Assembly (NCBI RefSeq): GCF_033118175.1
Contig: NC_083691.1
Coordinates: 56,758,001-56,822,000, forward strand
Direction: 5' to 3'
Source of the DNA: Dama dama
Lineage: Eukaryota; Chordata; Mammalia; Artiodactyla; Cervidae
DNA length: 64,000 nucleotides
How positions within the stretch are numbered: position 1 is the stretch's first letter; every line of letters starts with the position of its first letter. The notes beneath the pieces are model-generated. The model was not told the DNA's origin and searched no databases. It saw nothing but the letters and a program-made list of their open reading frames with translations. Made by a program: the position numbers and the translations under genes. This document shows positions 1 to 9,556 of this stretch, in pieces.

Positions 1-45
1 TTCTGTGCTGCAGTCCCTGAGGTGGCAAAGAGTGACCGAGCAACA
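1..45 (+). mobile_element. BovB/Bov-tA 3' end fragment
   Basis: The window opens inside the tail shared by BovB LINEs and Bov-tA SINEs: gtgctgcagtcc, then gcaaagagt, then gaccgagcaac. The body lies upstream of the window. Confidence 0.7.
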
Positions 46-208
46 AAAGGTCTCATCTGCGGCACGTGGGATCTGCATTCTTCATCACAACATGTGAGAT
101 CTTTAGCTGTGGCATGTGGGCTCTATCTTAATGACAATGGGTCAAACCCAGGCTTCTTGTCTTGGGAGCTCAGAGTGTTAGCCAATGGACCACCAGAGAA
201 GTCCCAAA
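46..208 (-). mobile_element. CHR-type tRNA-Glu SINE (short form)
   Basis: Antisense CHR SINE. It has the repeated 'gcatgtgggatct' motifs of the CHR body, then the B box as gggtcaaaccca, and ends in the antisense head 'accaccagagaagtccc'. It is moderately diverged. Confidence 0.75.
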
Positions 209-371
209 ATACCTATTAAAATACATATAAATAGAGCATCCCCCTATCTTCAAGTAAACTTTATGTTCCTGTAGGATATACATACTTCGTCTATGGGCTA
301 AGTTCACCCACTTGGAAAGTCATGGGCTTGCACTCATTCATTCATTCATTCTTCCAATACATTTAAAAATA
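209..371. other. Unassigned spacer with a short ATTC repeat
   Basis: No gene or recognisable repeat body. The only structure is (ATTC)4 at about 334-351, beside the A/T-rich tail of the next SINE. Confidence 0.5.
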
Positions 372-525
372 TATATTTATTTATTTGGCTGAACTGGGTC
401 TTAGTTGCAGCATGCGGGATCTTAGTTTCAGAATGTGGGATCTAGTTCCCTGACCAGGGATTGAACCCAGGACCCCTGCATAGGCAGCAAAGAGTCTTAG
501 CCACTTAGCCACCAGGGAAATCCCC
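372..525 (-). mobile_element. CHR-type SINE (short form)
   Basis: Starts with the antisense A-tail (atttatttattt), then ggctgaactgggtcttagttgc, the B box ggattgaaccc, and the antisense head ccaccagggaaatcccc. It is complete from tail to head. Confidence 0.85.
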
Positions 526-1067
526 ATCTGATACATTTTTAAGGAGTGCTGGTTGTAAGCTAGGTATGGGCTTAAGCATGGGTTTAGACATGCAGCTATA
601 ACAGATAAAGTACCTGCTCCTCTGGAACTTTCATTTGGGGGAGGGCAGGGGGCAGGCAATAGAGGAATAAATAAATAAGCAAGGTAAGTCCAGAGTATGA
701 TAAGGCTGAAAAGGAAAGTGAACAGAGACGGTGAAGACGTGATGAAGATCAGAGGAGCAGGGCTGGTTTTGGTGGGGTGGTCAGCAGATGGTCTCTGAGC
801 CACCCCAGCTGTGAGGACTGGATATCCTAGCAGGAGAACGTTTCAGGGAGAAGTCACAGCTAGAGGAAGGGCTTAGGGTTGGGGCTTGCTTGGGTGGTTG
901 AGAATCCCCAAGGAGATAAGTATTGTTGTGGCCAGGTCTGTAAGGGGACAATGGGATAGAATGAGCTTCTGAGCCCAGCGGGGACCCCATCATGCAGACC
1001 CTAGTAGTCCCCAAGAGAGGCTTGGGATGAAATGGTTTAATTTGTATGCTTAAAAGATCAGTCTGGA
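526..1067. other. Unassigned intergenic DNA
   Basis: Purine-rich spacer. Two short antisense frames (140 and 96 codons) cross it, but they begin in or overlap SINE DNA and lack domain-like composition. I see no feature to support here. Confidence 0.5.
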
Positions 1068-1112
1068 GCATATCATCCAGGAATTCTACTTATGGGTACA
1101 TAACCCAAAGAA

Positions 1113-1341
1113 TAGGTTTTTCCTGGTGGCTCAGCGGTAAAGAATCTGCCTGCAATGCAGGAGAGACATAGGAGATGTGGGTTTGATCCATGGGTGGGGA
1201 AAATCCCCTAGAGGAGGAAATGGTGACCCATTCCAATGTTTTTGCCTGGGAAATCCCACGGATAGAGGAATCTGGTGGGCTACAGTCGACGGGATCACAA
1301 AAGAGTTCGACACGACTTAGTGACTAAACAACAACAACAAG
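1113..1341 (+). mobile_element. Bov-tA SINE inserted in the L1
   Basis: tRNA-Glu head (cctggtggctcag, with B box ggtttgatcc) joined to the BovB-derived tail (gcctgggaaatccc through gacacgacttagtgac). Flanked by ccaaagaa on the left (1105-1112) and again on the right (about 1343-1350), a short TSD inside the L1 sequence. Confidence 0.9.
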
Positions 1342-1458
1342 ACCAAAGAACTGAAAGCAGACTTGAATAAATATTTGTACGCCCATATTCATAGTAACAT
1401 TATTCACAGTAGCCAAGACATGGAAACAACTCAAGTGTCCATCAAGAGATGAATAAGT

Positions 1459-1611
1459 AGGGACTTCCCTGGTGGTCCAGTGGTTAAGACACAGAGCTGC
1501 CAATGTAAGGGGCATGGATTTGATCCCTGGTCAGGGAGCTAAGATAACACATGCCATGCAGCATGGCCAAAAGACAATAATAATAATATATATTTTTTAA
1601 AGACCCCATAA
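1459..1611 (+). mobile_element. CHR-type SINE inserted in the L1
   Basis: Head ggacttccctggtggtcc, B box tttgatccctgg, tail with AAT repeats. TSD aagagatgaa is present at 1444-1453 and again at 1612-1621, so the L1 reads through once the SINE is removed. Confidence 0.9.
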
Positions 1612-2014
1612 AAGAGATGAACAGGTAAACAAATGGTATATCCATACATTATCCAGGCTTAAAATTTTGACGTTTGCTACAACATGAATAAATTCTTGAA
1701 GATATTACTCTGAGTGAAAAAGCCAGACACAAAAGGACAAACACCATATGATTCCACTTAGGTGAGGTGCTTAGAATAGCAAATTCATAGAGACAGAAAG
1801 AGACAGGTGGTTGCAGGGGCTCAGGGGAGGGGGGGATGGGGAATTAATGTTTAATGAGTAGAGAACTTTCAGTTTGGGATGATGAAAATGTTTCGGAGGT
1901 GGATGGTAGTGATAGTTACACAAGACTGTGGAGGCACTTAATGCCATTGAACTGGACACTTGAAAATTATTAAAAGGGCAAATTTCATGTTATGTGTATT
2001 TTAACACAAATTTT

Positions 2015-2193
2015 ATTTTATTATTATTTTTGTTTTAGCTGCACTGGGTCTTTGCTGCCACAAGCGGGGGCTTCTCTCCAACTGTGGTGCGTGATCTCAG
2101 TTGCCCCACAGCATGTGGGATCCTCGTTCCCCAACCAGGGATCAAACCTGAGTCCCCTGCTTTGGAAGGCAGATTCTTAACTGCTGGCAGCGA
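2015..2193 (-). mobile_element. CHR-type SINE, head damaged
   Basis: Antisense A-tail, then gctgcactgggtctttgctgcc and B box gggatcaaacctgag. The terminal antisense head is replaced by unrelated sequence after 'cttaactgctggca'. Confidence 0.75.
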
Positions 2194-2214
2194 GTGGTTA
2201 AAATCACAAGTTTT

Positions 2215-2361
2215 TCCAAGGCTGATTCATGTCAATGTGTGGCAAAAACCACTACAATATTGTAAAGTAATTAGCATCCAACTAATAAAAATAAATGGAA
2301 AAATAAATAAATAAAATTTGAAAAGATCTTAAAAAAATCTTTTTTAAGTGAAAAAAAAAAA
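2215..2361 (+). mobile_element. Severely 5'-truncated bovid L1 insertion
   Basis: Only the last ~75 bp of a bovid L1 3' UTR (from gctgattcatgtcaatgtg to aactaataaaaataaa) plus an A-rich tail. It is bounded by identical copies of aaaatcacaagtttt at 2200-2214 and 2362-2376, a 15-bp TSD. Confidence 0.9.
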
Positions 2362-2376
2362 AAAATCACAAGTTTT

Positions 2377-3135
2377 AAAAACCAGTCTGGTTGCAGCTCA
2401 AGGTGGGGAGAGTAGCAGACCGAAAGAAAGTGGGCGGGCAGCCCAGACCACTTCCCCATCTCTCTGAACCAGGCTGGCTCCAGGTTTCCCACTCCAAAAC
2501 CTTCACCAGTCCCAGTGCCATAGACGCTGAGCCTGGATCCAAGGCTCCCCACATGGGGATCACACTGAGCTCTGGCCTTTGGTGCTGCGTTGTTGCCGAG
2601 GTGGAAGGCTGTGGGGAGGGGCGGGGGAGGGGGAGGGGGCGTGGCCCTGGGCCACCAGCTGCTGCTCAGACCCCTCACAGCCTCCCAGGAATTCCTTCTT
2701 TGGCCCATGGAGCTGCCTGGGCAGGCCCACATGCGGGAATCACCCTCCTTTAAAAAAAAAAAGGTGAGAGAGCGAGAAAAGCAGAACAATTAAAATCTTA
2801 GTGTATGAATAATTACATTTTAAAAATCCCCACATTTTTTTTACATCAAAAAGAATTCTGTAATCAGAGGTTTAATTTGCAGATTTAGTGGCATTTGGCA
2901 GGTTAAAAGTAGGTGCTGTGAAGTGAGTAAGCGTGGGATTTGGGGCTGGAAGCAAAGAATGAGAAAATCTGCTGGGCCAGAAATCCTGGCTTTGAGCTGC
3001 CTCGGAGATTTGCGGCCTGACTTCCTCTGCCCATAGCCATCCTGGACTACATCCTCTTGGGAGAGGAAGGTAGAGAATGGAGGAGGAGAGGAATGAAGCC
3101 CTCCAGGCCCCCTCCTTCTTCTAAAGAGCCTCATT
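2377..3135. other. Unassigned GC-rich spacer
   Basis: Includes a G-rich tract at 2613-2639 and an A-run at 2750-2761. Frames of 120-172 codons occur on both strands at 2271-2793, but they overlap one another, run into the L1 tail and are rich in low-complexity residues. I do not call a gene. Confidence 0.5.
2613..2639 (+). other. Putative G-quadruplex / GC-box tract
   Basis: Five runs of four or five G separated by single bases, including a ggggcggggga core that resembles an SP1/KLF box. The sequence meets the usual G4 pattern with very short loops. Confidence 0.6.
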
Positions 3136-3560
3136 GTATGTTTATTTTTTAAAATAATTATTTGTTCATTGCAAAAAAAAAAAAAAAAAAAAAAAATTCT
3201 GGACTTCCCTGGTGGTCCAGTGGTTAAGAATCCACTTGCCAATGCCAGGGACACAGGCTTGATCCCTGGTCTGGGAAGATTCCACATGCTGCAGAGCGAC
3301 TAAGCCTGTGTGCCGCAACTATTGAGCCCGCATGCTGCCACCGCTGAAGCCCAGACACCCTAGAGTCCATGCTCCGCAACAAGAGAAGCCGTTGCAACGA
3401 GAAGCCTGTGAGCTGCAACTAGAGAACACCTGCGTGCAGCAATGAAGACCCACACAACCAAAAATAAATAAATAAAATTTTAAAATTTGGAAAATATAGA
3501 AAAAAAAAAGCAAAGATCACCTGTAGTTTCACTGTCTGAAGGTAGCAAGAGTACATTTTC
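3136..3560 (-). mobile_element. Old L1 3' tail, split by a CHR SINE
   Basis: Left block 3136-3200 (taattatttgttcattgc plus a 20+ bp A-run) and right block 3481-3560 (aaatttggaaaatatag, then atcacctgtag) together resemble the antisense tail of old L1 subfamilies. The SINE at 3201 sits between them. Subfamily not assigned. Confidence 0.5.
3201..3480 (+). mobile_element. CHR-1-type long SINE
   Basis: Full-length long CHR: head ggacttccctggtggtcc, B box cttgatccctgg, the repeated 'caactattgagccc / gctgaagccc' body, gcaacaagagaagccg, and tail aaaaataaataaataaa. It is preceded by a homopolymeric A-run at about 3173-3196. Confidence 0.9.
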
Positions 3561-3586
3561 CTCTTCTCTAAGATAGTGTGAAAAGA

Positions 3587-3659
3587 CCAGAGAAGCCTGG
3601 TGTGCTGCAGTTCATGGGATCGCAGAGTCGGACACGACTTAGCAGATGAACAGCAACAA
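3587..3659 (+). mobile_element. Very short BovB 3' end insertion
   Basis: Only about 73 bp of the BovB terminus (agaagcctggtgtgctgcag through gacacgactt to gaacagcaacaa). Flanked by near-matching tgtgaaaaga (3577) and tgtggaaaaag (3660), consistent with an extreme 5' truncation. Confidence 0.7.
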
Positions 3660-3670
3660 TGTGGAAAAAG

Positions 3671-4375
3671 TCCTTTGGCCAACTGGATTGGGCTTCACGA
3701 GGTGCATGTCTATTATCCTCACCCCTCTCTATTTGTTCTTTCTCTCTTCTTTTCTGGAAGTCTCCCTTTTTTTTTCTTCCCAGTGAAAACCCAAACAAAA
3801 CAGGAGCCTTGACATATGAAAGTCAGGTAGGGAGACTTGGGTTCAAGAACCTTTCCAACAGAGGTGCTAGAGGAGCAGCCTAAAGGAAGGGGCTCTGAGC
3901 TGGAGATCCTGGTTAGGGGAGGGGTGTAGTGGGTGAGCAACAGAAGGGTTATTCTAGGGTGGCCTTTTCAGAGGAAGGGAAGGGAAAGATGCAGGCGAGG
4001 GTGGTGTTTATCCCCTGTATCAACTAGTCATTGGTTATAGGCTAGCCCCAGGAAGAGGGAAACTGGTGAGGTGATGCCTTTCCACTGAGACAATTTCTGC
4101 TTAAGCTTAGGGTTCAGGGTTGTCTGTAGTAGAGCTCCCAACAGCTGGGGTGTAGACTGTGTGCCCTTCAGTCCTCCAGGGTGTGTGTATGAGAGAAATA
4201 GTGACAGACAGACAGCCAGGGTGACAGACTGGATTGCTGGAGCTCACCAAGGCCAAAGTCTAAAAGCAGAACAAGGCAGAGAGCAAATGTACAGGCACCA
4301 AGGAGGAAAAGGGGGATGGGATGAGTTGGGAGACCGAGAATGAAGTGTAGGTACTAATGATACTGTGTATAAGAC
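3671..4375. other. Unassigned intergenic DNA
   Basis: Contains only a short GACA repeat near 4203-4216. Frames up to 74 codons run on both strands without recognisable domains. Confidence 0.5.
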
Positions 4376-4791
4376 AGGTAACTAATGAGAACCTACTGGA
4401 GAGCACAGGGATCCCTACTCAGTGCTTTGTTGTGGCCTAAATGGGGAGGAAATCCCCCACAGAGGGGATAATGTATACCTATAGCGGATTTGCTTTGCTG
4501 TGAGTAAACTAACACGAGATTGTGAAGCAACTATGTGCTGTGATGTGCTTAGTCTCTTGGTCATGTCCGATTCTTTGCGACCCCATGGACTGTAGCCCTC
4601 CAGGCTCCTCTGTCCATGGGGATTCTCCAGGCAAGAATACCGGAGAGGGTAGCCTATCCCTTCTCCAGGAGGACTTCTCAACCCAGGAATCCAACCAGGG
4701 TCTCATGCATTGCAGGCGGATTCTTTACCATCTGAGCTACCTGGGAAGCCCTAAAGCAGCTATACTCCAATTAAAAAAAAAAAAAAAAAAA
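4376..4791 (+). mobile_element. Bovid L1 3' end, interrupted
   Basis: Motifs aatgagaacctactgg, cctaaatggggaggaaatcc, then ctatactccaattaaa and an A-tail. The BOV-A2 at 4535-4751 splits it. Confidence 0.85.
4535..4751 (-). mobile_element. BOV-A2/Bov-tA SINE
   Basis: Antisense copy: tgcttagtctcttggtcatg, gaccccatggactgtagcc, atctgagctacctgggaagccc. TSD gaagcaactat (4524-4534) versus taaagcagctat (4752-4763) lies within the host L1. Confidence 0.9.
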
Positions 4792-4932
4792 CATAAAAAA
4801 TTCCAAACAGTACAAGACAGTTACCCCCTGGAGAAACCTTACCAGTGGCCTCTGTGAAGACAAACGCGGGAAGGAGACCCTAGCTGGGTTGTCCTGAAGC
4901 TCATTGGAGAGGAGGAAAGCCACTTTAGGGTA

Positions 4933-5458
4933 CACCATCTGTGGTGGAACTGTCACCAGGATGCAGGTTTTCGTGAAGACCCTGACAGGGATGAGCATCT
5001 TCTCAAGGTCAAGCTCTTGGATATGATAGAAAATGTAAAGGCCAAGATCCAGGATAAGGAAGGAGTTCCTCCTGACCAGCAAAGACTGATCATTGCTGGA
5101 AAGAAACTGGAAGATAGATGTCCTTTGTCTAACTACAACATTCAGAAGGAGTCCACTCTTCATCTTGTGTTGAGACGTCATGGGGGAGCTAAGAGAAGGA
5201 AGAAGTCTCATGCCACTCCCAAGAAGAACAAGCATAAGAGATAAAAGGTTAAGCTGGCTGTCCTGAAATACTATAAGGTGGAGGAGAATGGCAGAATCAG
5301 TCGCCTTCATGGGGAGTGTCCTTCAGATGAATAATGTGCTGAAGTTTTTATGACCAGTCACTTTGACAGACAGTATTATGGCAAATGTTGTCTGACCTAT
5401 TGTTTCAATAAACCAGAAGACAAGTAATTGTATACAGGTTAATAAAAGACATAAATTA
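4933..5458 (+). pseudogene. RPS27A: RPS27A processed pseudogene (ubiquitin-S27a fusion)
   Basis: Intronless copy of the mRNA for the ubiquitin / 40S ribosomal protein S27a fusion. In the functional gene the precursor is cleaved into ubiquitin and a small-subunit zinc-ribbon protein. A 5' UTR remnant (ccatctgtggtgg) precedes ATG 4961. The first frame reads MQVFVKTLTG and then shifts and stops after about 21 codons. From 5017 the frame is regained and encodes most of ubiquitin (IENVKAKIQDKEGVPPDQQR, LEDR, STLHLVL), with LRLRGG altered to LVLRRHGG. A premature TAA at 5242 cuts the S27a tail just after KHKR, another TAA lies at 5332, and the native stop position is TAA 5425. One zinc-ribbon Cys is Tyr (QYYGKC). 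The 3' UTR retains AATAAA at 5441-5446. No clear poly(A) or TSD remains. There is no intron or promoter, so it is a dead retrocopy. Confidence 0.95.
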
Positions 5459-5616
5459 ACGAACTAACAAAACAAGACAGAGAGGAGCAAAGCCAGGGGC
5501 AATCTGGCAGCTTGGCAGAATAGGACAGGCAGTTTTAGGAGACACGAAGGCAAAATCCAGAGCGCTGACAAAACAAGACCTTCCCGAGGAAGCCAAAGCT
5601 GCCAGCCCCACAGCCT
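5459..5616. other. Unassigned spacer
   Basis: A-rich sequence after the RPS27A retrocopy. It may hold the decayed poly(A) and target duplication, but I cannot define them. Confidence 0.4.
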
Positions 5617-5912
5617 GGAGTTCCTTCGTGGTCCAGTGGTTAAGAATTCACCTGCCAGTGCAGGGGACATGGGTTCAATCCCTGGTCTGGGAAGATTCCA
5701 TACGCAGTGGGGCAACAAAGCCTGGGTGCCGAAACTACCGAAGCCCACGTGCCCTAGAGCCCATGCTCCACAACAAGAGAAGCCACTGCAATGAGAAACC
5801 CTTGCTCCAGAACTAGAGAGTATCCCCTGCTCTCCATAGCTAGAGAAAGCTTGCACACAGCAATGAAGACCCAGCACAGTCAAAAATAAATAAATAAAAA
5901 ATAAATTAATTT
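5617..5912 (+). mobile_element. CHR-1-type long SINE
   Basis: Head ggagttccttcgtggtcc, B box gttcaatccctgg, gcccatgctccacaacaag, gaagacccagcacagtc and an (AAAT) tail. It is full length. Confidence 0.9.
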
Positions 5913-6142
5913 TTAAAAACCACTTAAAAAAGTCGGTTGTTGAATACAAAACACTAGTGGAGGCTGTGTTAGATGTCATATGTGTACAATTAGGTAGTTT
6001 CCTGTCATCCTTCAATAAGTTTCATCATTTTTGAAAAACATGTTATCACATGCTATTATCAATGGCGCTTATGTAAATGCGTCCAGTATTTTTTTAGTAG
6101 ATATATTGGAGAAAAAACAGAAAAGATTCAGGGAACTGCTTT
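5913..6142. other. Unassigned AT-rich DNA
   Basis: Lies between the CHR tail and the start of recognisable ERV-L sequence. It may be further retroviral DNA too decayed to identify. Confidence 0.4.
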
Positions 6143-6385
6143 ATTGATACAGTTATTAAGGGTCCAGTGATTTGAGCCATGGTGAGGCTAACTCTCCCAA
6201 GCAAAGATAACTTGTTCCATCTCGAAGTCCTACTACTGAGAAAGAAACGTAATGCTTGGCAGACTGGGTTTTAGAAGTTACAAGTGGCAGACTTCTTTGG
6301 ATTTTGGAGGCTACATATTCTATACTTGGGAATCCTGCTAAGATCCCTTTATCAGGAGATACAGAAAACTGGTAGTTTTGAGTGG

Positions 6386-6594
6386 TGCGGTACATGCATG
6401 CTAAGTCTGACTCTATGCGACCCTGTGAACTGTAGCCCGCTAGTCTCCTCTGTGGGATTCTCCAGGCAGGAATATTGGAATGGGTTGTCATGCCCTCCTC
6501 CAGGGGATCTTCCTGGCCCAGGAATGGAACCCGTGTCTCATGTCTCCTACATTGGCAGGCGAGTTCTTTACCAACAGCGCCATGCGGGAAGCCC
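6386..6594 (-). mobile_element. BOV-A2 SINE in ERV-L
   Basis: Antisense copy (gctaagtctgactctatgcg through ggaagccc). Exact 13-bp TSD tagttttgagtgg at 6373-6385 and 6595-6607, so removing the SINE rejoins the pol frame FEWG. Confidence 0.93.
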
Positions 6595-7331
6595 TAGTTT
6601 TGAGTGGGGCCCAGAGCAAAAGCAATTCTCCAGCAGCTCCAGATTATAGCACAGGTAGCCTTGCTCCCTGGTTTGTACAACCTGGGAGATCACACAGCGT
6701 CAGACTTTTCTGTGATAGAGAAAGATGCCAGGTCGATCTTCTGTACATCCCAGTAAGAGCGACAGCACAATATGAGGGCTCAGGAAACAGGTAGAGGCAT
6801 TTACAGCAGAGAACTATGTACCTTTATTGCAAAAATAACTCCTGACATATACCTGTGCTCTTGTAGAAATATAGCTTCTGACCATGGGAAGTCAAGTGGC
6901 CATGCTGTCAGAAGCTGGATACTGAGAGAACCAACAAGTTATAGGCTTGTAAAGGAAGCAGCAGAAATCTATCCCGTAATGAAAGTGCTACATTGGGGAT
7001 TGGGCTTTAGAGGAGACAAGTGGATGGCCTGGACATCCACGCCATTTCCTGCTACTGCTCTAAAGCACCTCCTTAGTTTACATCTGTGATCTTATGTAAG
7101 GAGGAAGTGCTCCTTATGACCAGCTGACAGGCAAAGCAGAAAAAGAGCCCGGTGTGGATCATAGATGGGTCAACTGAATGATAGCTACCAGCCCAAAGTG
7201 GACTGCAAGTACACCATGGCCTCTCTCAGGGGTGGCCTTGAACAGTAATGGTAAGAAGACCTACCCATGGACACTTGATCATCCTCTGTGAGACAGAGAA
7301 GTTGCCTGAGAAAAGTGTCAACATAGACTCC

Positions 7332-7548
7332 TGGTGTTTGTGCTGTTTCCTCAGTCGTGTCCGACTCTTCGTGGCCCCACAGACTGTATCCTGCCAAGCT
7401 CTTCTGCCCATGAAATTTTCCAGGCAAAAATCACTGAAGCCATTTCCTTTTCCAGGAGATCTTCTCGACTCAGGGATTGAATACACGTCCTTGTGTCTCT
7501 AGCATTGGCAGGTGGATTCTTTACCACTAACACCACCTGATAGCCCTG
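7332..7548 (-). mobile_element. BOV-A2 SINE in ERV-L
   Basis: Antisense copy (ctgtttcctcagtcgtgtcc through ttaccactaacaccacctga). TSD atagactcc at 7323-7331 and 7549-7557. Confidence 0.9.
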
Positions 7549-7895
7549 ATAGACTCCCGGGCTGTGGTCAATGGCTTGGATGGTTTGTCAAGGGCCTGGA
7601 AAAGCAAAATTGGAAGCTGAAAGAGAAGTAAGTTTGGAGAGGAGCCCTGTGGATAGACCTTTGGGGGTGGTCGCTAAGCGTAAGAATCTTTGTATTGACC
7701 CATTAATGCCCATCAGAGAACATTCTCTGCAGGAGAAGGAGATAAACAACTGAGTGATTAGGACTTCAGTCAAAGCTGTCAGCCCACTTTTGTTCTCATC
7801 CTCCCTGGTGTTTGCATACTGGCTCATGTGCAGAGAGTAGATCATGCATGGACCCAGTAGCATGGACTTCAGCACACCAAACAGTTCCCTCCTCT

Positions 7896-8097
7896 CCATA
7901 AATAACTTTGTGATCTACATCCAATCCAGCCTCTGGATCCGAATACTAGTTTCCAGGGAATACAGAAGAGGGAGGAGAGAAAAACACTTTAAATCACACC
8001 AGAAGGATGCAATCAACAAAGTCCAAACTGTGGGGAACACATAGGAAAAATGCCTGAATTTCTTCAACAAATAAACTGCAAGATTAGAAACAGCATG
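7896..8097. other. Unassigned DNA downstream of ERV-L pol
   Basis: No domain or repeat recognised. It may be further ERV-L or old L1 sequence. Confidence 0.4.
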
Positions 8098-8304
8098 GGG
8101 GCTTCCTTGATGGCTCAGTGGTAAAGAATCCACCTGCCAATACAGGAGACTCAGGTTTGATCCTTGGGTTGAGATGATCACCTGGAGGAGGAAATGGCAA
8201 CTCACTTCAGTAATCTTCCCTGGGAAATCCTATGGACAGAGGAGCCTTGTGGGCTACAGTCCAGAGTTGGACACGCCTGAGGGACTAAGTGCCCGAGAGA
8301 GCAG
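8098..8304 (+). mobile_element. Bov-tA SINE
   Basis: Head gggcttccttgatggctcag, B box ggtttgatcc, BovB-type tail ending in a degenerate gacacgcctgagggac. TSD approximately agattagaaa (8081) / agattaaaag (8305). Confidence 0.88.
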
Positions 8305-8319
8305 AGATTAAAAGATTAC

Positions 8320-8600
8320 TTAAAACCTCAACAAATTGTAAAGTCAGGTCGTTACTTGGATTATGATTTTTTTAAATGGGAATAATTCTGACATTTATCA
8401 AATAATTGGAAATGTGAAAATGTAATAGATATTTTTTTGATACTAAAGAATTATATTTAACATTTAAAATATGATAATGGTATGGCGGTTATGTTTTAAA
8501 GAGTGAGAGAAGAATCCTAACCTTTTAATGAAATACACAGAAATATTTATGGATGAAATGTTATGATGACGGGAATTTGTTTCAGATCAAACCAGATTGA
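8320..8600 (+). mobile_element. Probable old L1 3' tail
   Basis: Block with gataatggtatggcggttatg and acacagaaatatttatggatg resembles the tail of old L1M-type elements. Similarity is from memory of the motif order only. Confidence 0.4.
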
Positions 8601-8651
8601 GGACATGGATAAGGTACAGATAAGGTTGAACTATATGGTTTGATGTTTATT

Positions 8652-8768
8652 GGAGTTTAGTCATGCCTTGTAGCATGTGGCATCTTAGTTCCCTGACTAG
8701 GGATCGAACACAATGTCCCTGCGGTGGAAACACAGTGTCTTAACCACTGGATTGCCAAGGAGGTCCCT
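8652..8768 (-). mobile_element. CHR-type SINE, partial
   Basis: Antisense: gcatgtggcatcttagttccc, B box gggatcgaacac, tcttaaccactggattgcc, head aaggaggtccc. Confidence 0.8.
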
Positions 8769-8795
8769 TACTTTTTGCACATTAGAAATTCTCCA

Positions 8796-9556
8796 CTTAC
8801 CCCTCTTACACTGTTGGTGGGAATGCAAACTAGTACAGCCGCTATGGAGAACAGTGTGGAGATTTCTTAAAAAACTGGAATTAGAACTGCCATATAACCC
8901 AGCAATCCCACTCCTGGCATACGCACTGGGGAAACCAGATCTGAAAGAGACACGTGCAACCCAGTGTTCATCACAGCACTATTTATAATAGCCAGGACAT
9001 GGAAGCAACCTAGATGCCCATCAGCAGACGAATGGATAAGGAAGCTGTGGTACACATACACCATGGAATATTACTCAGCCATTAAAAAGAATTCATTTGA
9101 ATCAGTTCTAATGAGATGGATGAAACTGGAGCCCATTATACAGAGTGAAGTAAGCCAGAAAGATAAAGACCAATACAGTATACTAACACATATATATGGA
9201 ATTTAGAAAGATGGTAACGATAACCCTATATGCAAAACAGAAAAAGAGACACAGATGTACAGAACAGACTTTTGGGCTCTGTGGGAGAAAGCGAGGGTGG
9301 GATGTTTCGAGGGAACAGCATCGAAACATGTATATTATCTAGGGTGAAACAGATCACCAGCCCAGGCTGGATGCATGAGACAAGTGCTTGGGCCTGGTGC
9401 ACTGGGAAGACCCAGAGGAATCGGGTGGAGAGGGAGGTGGGAGGGGGGATCGGGATGGGGAATACATGGCTGATTCATGTCAATGTATGACAAAAACCAC
9501 TACAATATTGTAAAGTAATTAGCATCCAACTAATAAAAATAAATGAAAAAAAAAAA
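8796..9556 (+). mobile_element. Bovid L1 3' end, well preserved
   Basis: The last ~760 bp of an L1. It keeps an open frame for the ORF2 C-terminus at 8964-9206 (TWKQPRCPSADEWIRKLWYT, then MEYYSAIKKNSFES, ending at the native stop), followed by a 3' UTR with a G-rich polypurine tract and aactaataaaaataaa plus A-tail. TSD agaaattctcca is exact at 8784-8795 and 9557-9568. ORF2 normally encodes endonuclease and reverse transcriptase; only its tail is present. One disabled codon lies upstream (ttcttaaaaaac region). Confidence 0.95.

Larger units (their letters stand above)
1068..2014 (+). mobile_element. Old L1 (L1M-type) 3' end, twice interrupted
   Basis: Three blocks read as one L1 end: 1068-1112, 1342-1458 and 1612-2014. 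They contain ORF2-end phrases such as 'ttattcacagtagccaagacatgg' in shortened form, 'cacaaaaggacaaacacc', 'gattccactta', and a 3' UTR ending 'gttatgtgtattttaacaca'. Substitutions and two later SINE insertions show that it is old. It has no coding capacity. Confidence 0.85.
6143..7895 (+). pseudogene. ERV-L (class III endogenous retrovirus) pol remnant
   Basis: Decayed polymerase region of an old endogenous retrovirus. Conceptual translation in shifting frames shows, in order: the end of reverse transcriptase (GFWRLHILYLGILLR near 6302-6346, then FEWGPEQK resuming after the SINE near 6600), an RNase H region (VWIIDGST near 7153), and the RNase H to integrase spacer after the second SINE (AVVNGL near 7564, INAHQR near 7708, then a zinc-binding-like stretch to about 7890). 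Stops and frameshifts occur throughout, so no protein can be made. No LTRs, gag or env are identifiable nearby. Two BOV-A2 SINEs interrupt it. Assignment rests on the order and spacing of these short matches; ERV-L is likely, subfamily unknown. Confidence 0.75.

Noticed and set aside
1113..1341. tRNA-Glu genes suggested by A/B box motifs
   Set aside because: All such boxes in the window sit in Bov-tA or CHR SINEs with SINE bodies and tails, so they are not tRNA genes.
2271..2793. Frames of 120-172 codons on both strands as a candidate gene
   Set aside because: Mutually overlapping, low-complexity, and running into L1 tail sequence; no recognisable domain.
5017..5244. Possible functional ubiquitin-like gene
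   Set aside because: The start region is frame-shifted, the diglycine motif is altered, two nonsense codons cut the S27a part and there are no introns; this is a processed pseudogene.
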